A stretch of DNA of 64,000 nt, taken from assembly GCF_024172165.1 (NCBI RefSeq), contig NZ_JAMZEB010000002.1:1364001-1428000 (forward strand), in the 5' to 3' direction. Numbering within the stretch: position 1 is the first letter of the stretch; each line of letters begins with the position of its first letter. This DNA comes from Nonomuraea thailandensis. GTDB lineage: Bacteria; Actinomycetota; Actinomycetes; Streptosporangiales; Streptosporangiaceae. The translations under genes and the position numbers were made by a program. Under the pieces are notes generated by a model. The model was given only the letters and a program-made list of their open reading frames with translations. It was not told where the DNA came from and did not search any database. This document shows, piece by piece, positions 17,799 to 25,110 of the stretch.

Positions 17799-19460
17799 AT
17801 GTCCGTGCATTCGTCCTCGCTCCTTCGAATCCTCACGTTATTGGGGATGTTCGCAGCCTTCCTCCTGCCCGCCACCTCCGCGGAAGCGTCAGCGCCGCTG
17901 CGCACGCACGCCGCCGCCAGGAGCAAGTTCATCGGTGCGGCGCTCGCCACCAGCCCGCTGTCCAATGAGACCTCCTACCGCAACATCGCGGCCACCGAGT
18001 TCAACCAGGTGACCGCCGAGAACGTGATGAAGTGGGACACCGTCCAGCCCAGCCAGGGTCAGTTCAACTTCTCCGGCGCCGACGCCATCGTCAACTTCGC
18101 CACGCAGAACAACCAGCAGGTCCACGGCCACACCCTGGTGTGGCACAGCCAGACCCCCGGCTGGGTGCAGGGCCTGAGCGCCAGCGCGATGCGTACGGCG
18201 ATGCAGAACCACATCAGCCAGCTCGTCGGCCGCTACGCCAGCAACGCCACCGTGGTCTCGTGGGACGTGGTGAACGAGATCTTCGACGACAACGGCGGCT
18301 GGCGCAGCTCGTTCTGGTACAACACGCTCGGCCAGAGCTTCGTCGCCGACGCCTTCCGCGCCGCCCGCGCCGCCGACCCGAACGCCCGGCTGTGCATCAA
18401 CGACTACAACGTCGAGGGCATCAACGCCAAGAGCACCGCGATGTACAACCTGGTCTCGTCGCTGCGCCAGCAGGGCGTGCCGGTGGACTGCGTGGGCTTC
18501 CAGGGCCACCTCGCCATCCAGTACGGCTTCCCCAGCGACATCCAGCAGAACATGCAGCGCTTCGCCGACCTCGGCGTCCAGGTGCGGGTCACCGAGCTGG
18601 ACGTGCGCATGCAGATGCCCAGAAGCTCCAGCAAGGACACCACCCAGGCCACCTACTACCGCAACGTGATCAACGCCTGCAACGCCGTCACCGCCTGCGC
18701 CGGGGTGACGATCTGGGGCTTCACCGACAAGTACTCCTGGGTGCCGGACACGTTCTCCGGCGAGGGCGCCGCGCTGATCTACGACGAGAACTACCAGCAG
18801 AAGCCGTCCTACACCGCCGTGCACGACGCCCTGGCGGGCGGCACCACCACCGACACCACCCCGCCGACCGCGCCGGGCACGCCGGCCTCCAGCAACGTGA
18901 CGTCCAACTCGGCCACGCTGACCTGGACGGCCTCCACCGACAGCGGCGGCAGCGGCCTGGCCGGCTACAACGTCTACCGCGAGCAGGGGACGACCGACAC
19001 GCAGCTCGGGCAGAGCACCACCAACTCGATCAACCTCACCGGGCTGACCCCCAGCACCCAGTACCAGGTGTACGTCCGCGCCCGTGACGGGGCGGGCAAC
19101 CTGTCCGCCAACTCCGCACTGGCCACGTTCACCACGCAGTCCGGCCCGGTGGGCGGCGGCTGCACCGCCGTCGGCACCGTGCAGAACCAGTGGGGCAACG
19201 GCTACGTCGTCCAGCCCGTCACCGTCACCAACAGCGGCTCGTCGGCGATCACCGGCTGGACCGTCACGTTCACCCTGCCCGCCGGTCACACGCTCGCCGG
19301 GTCGTGGAACGCCACCCTGACCGTCAGCGGCCAGACCGTCACCGCCAGGAACGCCGGCTACAACGGCAACCTGGCGCCGAGCGGCAGCACCACCTTCGGC
19401 TTCCAGGTCACCCGCCCGAGCGGCAACACGCAGACGCCTTCCGGCTACACCTGTGCCTGA
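17799..19460 (+). CDS. Secreted endo-1,4-beta-xylanase: GH10 + FnIII + CBM2
   Basis: A 553-residue secreted enzyme that would cut xylan backbones outside the cell. A signal peptide spans about 1-30 (cleavage near SAEA-SAP). The GH10 barrel runs about 36-345, with acid/base E160 in WDVVNEIF and nucleophile E266 in VRVTELDVRM; Cys199/Cys231 are nearby. A fibronectin III domain (about 350-448) is the linker, then a C-terminal family 2 carbohydrate-binding module with terminal Cys pair. GGAGG at 17791-17795 is only 3 bases before ATG 17799 but 9 before GTG 17805, so translation may begin at the GTG. Confidence 0.95.
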   Translation: MSVHSSSLLRILTLLGMFAAFLLPATSAEASAPLRTHAAARSKFIGAALATSPLSNETSYRNIAATEFNQVTAENVMKWDTVQPSQGQFNFSGADAIVNFATQNNQQVHGHTLVWHSQTPGWVQGLSASAMRTAMQNHISQLVGRYASNATVVSWDVVNEIFDDNGGWRSSFWYNTLGQSFVADAFRAARAADPNARLCINDYNVEGINAKSTAMYNLVSSLRQQGVPVDCVGFQGHLAIQYGFPSDIQQNMQRFADLGVQVRVTELDVRMQMPRSSSKDTTQATYYRNVINACNAVTACAGVTIWGFTDKYSWVPDTFSGEGAALIYDENYQQKPSYTAVHDALAGGTTTDTTPPTAPGTPASSNVTSNSATLTWTASTDSGGSGLAGYNVYREQGTTDTQLGQSTTNSINLTGLTPSTQYQVYVRARDGAGNLSANSALATFTTQSGPVGGGCTAVGTVQNQWGNGYVVQPVTVTNSGSSAITGWTVTFTLPAGHTLAGSWNATLTVSGQTVTARNAGYNGNLAPSGSTTFGFQVTRPSGNTQTPSGYTCA

Positions 19461-19479
19461 TCCGGGCGCCTGATCGGGG

Positions 19480-19534
19480 ATCCCCTGGGGCCTGCCCGCC
19501 TGCCCGCCCGGCATCGGCACCCGCCCCAGGGGAT
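19480..19534 (+). terminator. Xylanase terminator hairpin
   Basis: ATCCCCTGGGG 19480-19490 pairs perfectly with 19524-19534 across a 33-base GC-rich loop, 19 bases after the stop. Confidence 0.5.
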
Positions 19535-19601
19535 TCTCTCCGCCCGGAACATTGACTTTTCAACCGTCGAGGGCTGTCGTTCGCCGTAGGAGGTGAACGG
19601 C

Positions 19602-20417
19602 ATGAACGAGTGGGATGCCACCTCGTACGCGGGAAAGGACACGATCCTGCGGGTCGTCAGGGAGGAGGCCGAGCGCCTGTTCGCGCTGGCCGAGCCCGAG
19701 GAGGCCTGGGAGGCTCCGACCGCCTGCACGGGCTGGACGACGCGCGACGTGGTCGCGCACCTCGTCGACACGACCGAAGGGTACTTCGCCGCCTTCGACA
19801 CCGCCCGGCGCGGCGGTGACCAGGGGGCGGCGTACGGGCTGACCGGGATGGGGGCCCGCGTCAACGCGCAGGCCACGGCGATGCGCGGGATGCCGCAGAA
19901 GGAGCTGCTCGACCGGCTCAAGGCGGACTTCGAGCGCATGCAGGGCATCCTGCGGGAGCTCGGCGAATCCGAGTGGGCGGGGCTGACCGTCCCGCACTAC
20001 TACATGGGGCCGCTGCCGGCCTACTTCTACGCGGCGGGGCAGCTCATGGACTACGCGGTGCACTCGTGGGACATCCGGCAGGGCACCGGGCGCGCGCACG
20101 GGCTGCCGGGGGAGGCGGCCGACCTGCTCGTGCCGTTCATGTTCGTGCTGTGGCAGTCCACGATCCGGCAGGGGGCCGATCTGACGCCGTTCGAGCTCGG
20201 GATCCGGGTGAGCGGGGTCAACGGGGGCGACTTCCGGGTCTCGGTGGGTTCCGGCGGGATGACGTACGCTCCTGGAGCCCTGGACGGGCTGGCGGCGGTC
20301 ATCGAGTTCGACGCCGGCAGCATGGTGCTCACGACGTTCGGGCGCGGCAACGCGGGGACGGTCAGGGGCGACCTGGCCGTCGCCGACCGGTACCTGAACC
20401 TGTTCTTCCGGATCTAG
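19602..20417 (+). CDS. Maleylpyruvate isomerase-type mycothiol-dependent (DinB-fold) enzyme
   Basis: A 271-residue protein with an N-terminal MDMPI/DinB four-helix domain (TGWTTRDVVAHLVDTTEG at about 46-63; a later His in AVHSWDIRQG) and a C-terminal SCP2-like alpha/beta region. Mycothiol-dependent metalloenzymes of this group carry out isomerisations or thiol transfers; the substrate is not predictable. ATG 19602 is 8 bases after AGGAGG 19588-19593; an in-frame GTG at 19593 overlaps that site and is unlikely. Confidence 0.85.
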   Translation: MNEWDATSYAGKDTILRVVREEAERLFALAEPEEAWEAPTACTGWTTRDVVAHLVDTTEGYFAAFDTARRGGDQGAAYGLTGMGARVNAQATAMRGMPQKELLDRLKADFERMQGILRELGESEWAGLTVPHYYMGPLPAYFYAAGQLMDYAVHSWDIRQGTGRAHGLPGEAADLLVPFMFVLWQSTIRQGADLTPFELGIRVSGVNGGDFRVSVGSGGMTYAPGALDGLAAVIEFDAGSMVLTTFGRGNAGTVRGDLAVADRYLNLFFRI

Positions 20418-20433
20418 CGGCCGACTGGGGTTT

Positions 20434-20467
20434 CTCGGCCTGCCGCCCATGGAGCCGGCAGGCCGAG
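20434..20467 (+). terminator. Terminator after the DinB-fold gene
   Basis: CTCGGCCTGCCG 20434-20445 and its exact complement 20456-20467 give a 12-bp stem with a 10-base loop, 16 bases after the stop. Confidence 0.75.
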
Positions 20468-20508
20468 GGCGACGGCATCGAACGCCTTCGCCCGGGTAGG
20501 GGAGGCGC

Positions 20509-20658
20509 ATGGCGAAACTCATGGACCGGGTAAGGGCGTACCTGCGCAGCCCCCAAGGCAGGCAGACGGTGGAGAAGGCGAAGCGGATGGCTCGTGATCC
20601 GAGGAATCAGCAGAGGGCACGAGGCTGGTTGAACAGGCTTCGCGGCCGCCGTTACTGA
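20509..20658 (+). CDS. 49-residue very basic small protein
   Basis: A short gene starting MAKLMDRVRAYLRSPQGRQ and ending LRGRRY, with 15 Lys/Arg in 49 residues and no Cys. The ATG follows GGGGAGG (20499-20505) at ideal spacing, which makes it a credible gene despite its size. Small actinobacterial proteins of this plan, with a repeated S-P-x-G and D-P-x-N pattern, are known but uncharacterised. It lies alone between a terminator and the convergent transporter operon. Confidence 0.7.
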   Translation: MAKLMDRVRAYLRSPQGRQTVEKAKRMARDPRNQQRARGWLNRLRGRRY

Positions 20659-20724
20659 CCTCGGGAAGTCCACGGGCTGGGAAGACGGGGGAGGGCGAGG
20701 CGCGCGGAGGCCGTTCGGCGGCGG

Positions 20725-21546
20725 TCAGCCCTTCACCGAGCCGCCGAAGTTGAACGACCCCGCCAGGTACTTGTTGACCGCCACGTACAGGACCACCGCC
20801 GGAGCCGTGTACAGGATCGAGAACGCGGCGAGCTGCCCGTACGCGACCTGCCCGTACTGCGAGAAGAACGTGTAGATGGTGACCGCGGCCGGCTGCTTCT
20901 CCGGCGTGTCCAGCAGCACGAACGGCGCGAAGAAGTTCCCCCACTGCCCCACGAACACGAAGATGGCCACCACCGCGATCCCCGGCGCCATCAGCGGGCC
21001 CACCACGGCCCGCAGCGACTGCACCCAGCCCGCGCCGTCCACCCAGGCGGCCTCCTCCAGGCTGACCGGCACCCCGTCCATGAAGTTCTTCATCATCCAG
21101 ATCGAGAACGGCAGCGAGCTGGCCGTCAGGAACAGCACCATCGCCGGCACGGAGCCGTACAGGTTGAACCGGAAGAACATCGCGTAGACGGGGACGAGGA
21201 TAGCTGTCACCGGCAGGCCCGTCGTGAACAGCAGGGTCAGCATGAAGTGGCGGCGGTAGCGGAGCTGGTAGCGCGACAGCGGGTACGCGGCCAGCCCCGC
21301 CACCAGGACCGTGAGCAGGGCCGTGGACCCCGAGATGACGATCGAGTTGATCAGCGGCAGGACGATCGTCTCCCAGGTGAGCACCGCCTCGAAGTTGTCC
21401 AGGGAGAAGGTGAGCGTGGGGGCGGCGGAGAGCGAGGCCTCCGGCTGCACGGAGGCGATCAGCACCCACAGGAACGGGCCCAGGAAGGCCAGCGTGATGA
21501 CCAGGAGCGACAGCAGGGCCGCCCCCCTGGCGGCGATGCGCGTCAT
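20725..21546 (-). CDS. Carbohydrate ABC transporter permease (MalG type)
   Basis: A 273-residue inner-membrane permease with six predicted helices and the binding-protein-dependent transport signature EEAAWVDGAGWVQSLRAVVGPLMAPG (EAA loop) near residues 175-200. It would pair with the upstream permease. Its ATG overlaps the upstream stop as ATGA. It is the last gene of the three-gene operon; no ATPase gene is present, so a shared ATPase of the MsiK type must energise it. Confidence 0.92.
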   Translation of the reverse strand: MTRIAARGAALLSLLVITLAFLGPFLWVLIASVQPEASLSAAPTLTFSLDNFEAVLTWETIVLPLINSIVISGSTALLTVLVAGLAAYPLSRYQLRYRRHFMLTLLFTTGLPVTAILVPVYAMFFRFNLYGSVPAMVLFLTASSLPFSIWMMKNFMDGVPVSLEEAAWVDGAGWVQSLRAVVGPLMAPGIAVVAIFVFVGQWGNFFAPFVLLDTPEKQPAAVTIYTFFSQYGQVAYGQLAAFSILYTAPAVVLYVAVNKYLAGSFNFGGSVKG

Positions 21547-22460
21547 GCGTCCTCCACCTTGATCAGACGCAGGTAGACCAGCGAGAACAGGGCGCCGATG
21601 ACCAGCATGACCAGCGCGATGGCCGAGCCGTAGCCGATCTCGAAGTAGCGGAAGGCCTGCTCGTACATGTAGAGCGGGGTGGTCTGGCTGGCCGTGCCGG
21701 GGCCGCCGCCGGTCAGCGCGTAGATGAGGCCGAAGCTCGCCAGCGTCTGCAGCGTGATCAGCATGAGGTTCGACATGATCGAGCGGCGGATCAGCGGCAG
21801 CGTGATGTGCAGCAGCCGCCGGAGGGGGCTCGCCCCGTCGACCGCCGCCGCCTCCACCAGGTCGGGCGGCACCTCCGACAGGGCCGCCGAGTACACCAGC
21901 ATCGAGAACGCGGTGCCGCGCCAGACGTTGGCCAGGATGATGGCGAGCATCGGGGCGGTGTAGAGCCACTCCTGCGAGATGCCGAGGACCGTGTTGAGCG
22001 TGCCGTCCTCGGCCAGGAACGAGAACCAGCAGGCGGCGGCCACGATCTCGGGCATCACCCAGGCGCCGATGACCACGCCGTTGACCACGCTGCGCGTCAC
22101 CCGGCCGCGGCCGCGCTGGAGCAGGGCGATGATCAGGCCCAGAGTGTTCTGGCCGATCACGGCCGAGCCGATGACGAAGACGAACGTGAGCAGGAAGGAG
22201 TTGACGAAGTTCGGGTCGCCGAACATCCTGACGAAGTTGTCGAAGCCCACGAACTGCGAGTTCACCGAGGCCGAGCCGGTCAGGGTCTCGTTGGTGAAGG
22301 CGATGTAGACGCTCCACAGGATGGGCCCCGCGAGGAACAGCGCCAGCAGCGCCAGCGCGGGAGCCATCGGGAGCAGCCAGCGCAGGACCCGCCGCCGCCG
22401 TGCCGGGCCGCCCGCGGGCGAGCCGGTCACGGCGGGTGACGGCGCTGTGGCGACCGTCAT
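21543..22460 (-). CDS. Carbohydrate ABC transporter permease (MalF type)
   Basis: A 305-residue permease with six helices and the EAA loop EAAAVDGASPLRRLLHITLP near residues 200-220. An N-terminal Ala/Pro/Arg-rich cytoplasmic segment of about 28 residues precedes the first helix. It overlaps the binding-protein gene stop (ATGA) and is itself overlapped by the next permease, so the three are coupled. Confidence 0.92.
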   Translation of the reverse strand: MTVATAPSPAVTGSPAGGPARRRRVLRWLLPMAPALALLALFLAGPILWSVYIAFTNETLTGSASVNSQFVGFDNFVRMFGDPNFVNSFLLTFVFVIGSAVIGQNTLGLIIALLQRGRGRVTRSVVNGVVIGAWVMPEIVAAACWFSFLAEDGTLNTVLGISQEWLYTAPMLAIILANVWRGTAFSMLVYSAALSEVPPDLVEAAAVDGASPLRRLLHITLPLIRRSIMSNLMLITLQTLASFGLIYALTGGGPGTASQTTPLYMYEQAFRYFEIGYGSAIALVMLVIGALFSLVYLRLIKVEDA

Positions 22461-23821
22461 CGGGCCAGGACCTTGTCGGCGCCTCCCACGGCCGTGGGCA
22501 GCGCCTTGACGTAGGCGGCGGTGGCCTCCTCAGGGGTGCGCGAGCCGGTGGTGACCGCCTCCATCGCCTCCTGGACCTGCGCCGACACCTTCGGGTACGC
22601 CTCGTACGCCGGCCGGTAGTGCGTCACCGCGGCCAGGTCGGTCCAGAACTTCACGCTCGGGTTGTCGGCGGTGTACTCCGGGTCGGCCGCGACGTCCTTG
22701 CGGGCGGCCAGGTCGCCGGTGCTCACGGAGTACGTCATCGAGTTCTCCTTGTTCGTGGCCACCGCGATGAAGTCGAACGCCTCCTGCTTGAGCTTGGTGT
22801 AGGAGCTCATGGCCATCACCCAGCCGCCCGACATGCTGACCGCTCCCGGCTCCTCGCCGTTCTGCGTCGGCATGGCCGTCCAGCCGATCTTGTCCTTCCA
22901 CTCCGGCCACGGCTTGGTGCTGGTCGGCTTCCAGGCCGCCGCCGTCCAGGCGCCGTCGAGCGAGATGCCGACCTTGCCCGCCGGGAACCACTCCAGGTTG
23001 ACCTTGTCGGCGAGCTTGGCGTTGTGCGCGTCGGCCTGCCTGGGGCCGAGCTCCTCCCGGTAGACGGTGTCGATGAAGGTCAGGGCGTCGGTGAAGTTCT
23101 TGCCGCCGGCCACCCACTTCTGCTGCGTGTCGTCGTACAGGGTGCCGCCGGGGGTGCCGTACAGGAGCATCTCGAAGCCCTGCATGGTGGCGGCCTCGCC
23201 GTGGATCTTCGTGGAGTACATGCTGAACGGGACGGTGTCCGGCACCTTCTGCTTGATGGCGCGGGCCGCGGTCAGGACGTCGTTCCAGGTCTTCGGCTCC
23301 CACGGGACGGGCAGGCCGGCCTTGGCGAAGACGTCCTTGTGGTACCAGAGGCCGCGCGTGTCGGTGCTGATGGGCACGCCGTAGATCTTGCCGTCGGCGC
23401 CCTTCGCGGCCTGCTTGACCGAGTCGGGGAACTGGGTGTTCCAGTCGGGCCACTTGGCCAGGTAGTCGTCGAGCGGGGCCAGCTTGCCCGCCGCGACGTC
23501 CGCGTTGACCTGGAACGTGTCGTGGTAGTAGAGGTCGGGCGCCGAGTCGGGGGAGCGGTTGAGCAGCGCCAGTTTGGTGTAGTACGCCTCGTTGTTGCCC
23601 TGCACCGGGGTCAGCTTGATCGTGACGCCGGGGTGGGCGGTTTCGTACTGCTTCTTGGCGTCGCGCAGCATCTTCTCCAGATGCGGCCACGTCGGTTCGA
23701 CCTTGTAGAGGACTTCGAGCTCCTTGGCTCCGGACGCGGATTCCTCGGCGGCGTCGCCGCCGCAACCTGCTGCTGTCAGCGCTGTCAACAACACGAGGGA
23801 ACCAGCCAGGCTACGTCTCAT
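22457..23821 (-). CDS. Sugar-binding lipoprotein of an ABC transporter
   Basis: A 454-residue extracellular solute-binding protein (SBP family 1). The signal peptide ends in a lipobox LTAAGC, so Cys about 20 is lipid-modified; mature protein follows with the family's NEAYYTKLALLNRS and YGVPISTDTRGLWYHKD blocks. ATG 23821 is favoured over the adjacent GTG because GGGGAGG is then correctly spaced. Context (GH38 mannosidase, ROK repressor) suggests a mannose-containing oligosaccharide as ligand, which is an inference. Confidence 0.92.
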   Translation of the reverse strand: MRRSLAGSLVLLTALTAAGCGGDAAEESASGAKELEVLYKVEPTWPHLEKMLRDAKKQYETAHPGVTIKLTPVQGNNEAYYTKLALLNRSPDSAPDLYYHDTFQVNADVAAGKLAPLDDYLAKWPDWNTQFPDSVKQAAKGADGKIYGVPISTDTRGLWYHKDVFAKAGLPVPWEPKTWNDVLTAARAIKQKVPDTVPFSMYSTKIHGEAATMQGFEMLLYGTPGGTLYDDTQQKWVAGGKNFTDALTFIDTVYREELGPRQADAHNAKLADKVNLEWFPAGKVGISLDGAWTAAAWKPTSTKPWPEWKDKIGWTAMPTQNGEEPGAVSMSGGWVMAMSSYTKLKQEAFDFIAVATNKENSMTYSVSTGDLAARKDVAADPEYTADNPSVKFWTDLAAVTHYRPAYEAYPKVSAQVQEAMEAVTTGSRTPEEATAAYVKALPTAVGGADKVLAR

Positions 23822-23856
23822 CACGGCCTCCCCTTGTTTCCTTGGGTTGCGGAGAA

Positions 23857-23885
23857 ACGTAAATCTTTTTGATTTACTAAGTCAA
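23857..23885 (-). promoter_or_regulatory. ABC operon promoter with palindromic operator in its spacer
   Basis: On the minus strand TTGACT (23880-23885) and TTACGT (23857-23862) are 17 bp apart. GTAAATC 23859-23865 and GATTTAC 23871-23877 are perfect 7-bp inverted arms around five T/A bases, lying between and partly over the -10. A bound repressor would block RNA polymerase. The divergent ROK gene starts at 23900 and is the obvious candidate. The AT-rich site stands out from its GC-rich surroundings. Confidence 0.75.
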
Positions 23886-23899
23886 CACTCTGTGGTGAC

Positions 23900-25081
23900 A
23901 TGGCTCACATGCAGCAGGGCACGAACCTGCCCAAGGTAGGCAGCTACAACCGCGCCGTCGTGCTGGAGGCCATCCAGGCGTCCGGCGGGATCAGCCGGGT
24001 GCAGATCGCCGCCGTGACGGGGCTCACCGCCCAGACCGTGTCGGTGATCGTGCGCAGGTTGCTGGAGGAGGGGCTGGTCGTCGAGGACGGCTCCGCGCCG
24101 TCGAGCGGCGGCAAGCCGCGCACGATCCTGCGCGTGGACGCGGGCGCCGGCTACGCGGTCGGCGTGCACTTCGACCCGCAGGAGCTCTCCTGCGTGCTGG
24201 CCGACCTGGCGGGCAACCCCGTCGCCCGGCTGCACCTGCCCCTGCGCCCGGAGACCAGCCCCGACGCGGTGATCCGCAGGATGGCCAGGGCGGCCCGCAG
24301 GATCCTGCGGGAGGCCGGGGTGCCCGACGGCAAGGTGCTCGGCGTGGGGCTGGCCTGCCCCGGGCCGCTGGACGCCGACGGCGTGATGGTCTCGCCGCCG
24401 CGGCTGCCCGGCTGGGACCGGGTGCCGATCAAGGGCCTGCTCCAGCAGTACACCCGCTTCCCGGTGACGGTGGACAACGACGCCACGGCGGCGGCGATCG
24501 GGGAGCGCTGGGCGGGCATCGCGCGCTCGGCTCCCGGCTTCGCCTACCTCTACCTCGGCACCGGGATCGGGGGCGGGCTCATCCTGGACAACCAGGTCTA
24601 CCGGGGCAGCTCGCTCAACGCCGCCGAGTTCGGGCACATCACGGTGGAGCCGGAGGGGCCCGAGTGCTACTGCGGCAACCGGGGGTGCGTGGAGGCCGTG
24701 TGCTGCCCGAGCGCCATCGAGGCCGCGCTCGGCAACGGCGCGGACCACGCCGCCATCTGCGCGGCGGCGGCGCGCGGGGAGCCCGCGGCCCGCCGGGTGA
24801 TCGAGCGGGTGGCGCAGCGGCTGGCCGACGCCGCCGTGAGCGTGGTGAACATGCTGGACATCGATCTGCTCGTGCTCGGCGGGCCCGCGCTGAGGGAGGT
24901 CGGGGAGATCTACCGGGAGGTGATCGCGCGGGCCGTGGCGGAGCGGCCGCTGGCCAGGCGGCTGCACGCGGTCAGGGTGGAGACCTCGCCGATCGCCGCC
25001 GACGCCGCGGCGATCGGTGCGGCCTCGCTGGTCTTCCACGCCACCTACGCGCCCCGCCTGGGCGCCCTGGTCCAGGGCTAG
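23900..25081 (+). CDS. ROK-family transcriptional repressor
   Basis: A 393-residue ROK regulator: N-terminal winged helix (about 12-70, GISRVQIAAVTGLTAQTVSV) and a C-terminal sugar-kinase-like domain with DNDATAAAIGERWAG, GTGIGGGLIL and the zinc motif EFGHITVEPEGPECYCGNRG (H plus three Cys). Members sense a sugar or sugar phosphate. Divergent from the ABC operon with only 78 bp between the starts and a perfect inverted repeat there, it probably represses the operon and itself. It is convergent with the mannosidase gene. Confidence 0.92.
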   Translation: MAHMQQGTNLPKVGSYNRAVVLEAIQASGGISRVQIAAVTGLTAQTVSVIVRRLLEEGLVVEDGSAPSSGGKPRTILRVDAGAGYAVGVHFDPQELSCVLADLAGNPVARLHLPLRPETSPDAVIRRMARAARRILREAGVPDGKVLGVGLACPGPLDADGVMVSPPRLPGWDRVPIKGLLQQYTRFPVTVDNDATAAAIGERWAGIARSAPGFAYLYLGTGIGGGLILDNQVYRGSSLNAAEFGHITVEPEGPECYCGNRGCVEAVCCPSAIEAALGNGADHAAICAAAARGEPAARRVIERVAQRLADAAVSVVNMLDIDLLVLGGPALREVGEIYREVIARAVAERPLARRLHAVRVETSPIAADAAAIGAASLVFHATYAPRLGALVQG

Positions 25082-25110
25082 CTCCGGGCGAGGCGCGCGT
25101 ACGCGAGCGA

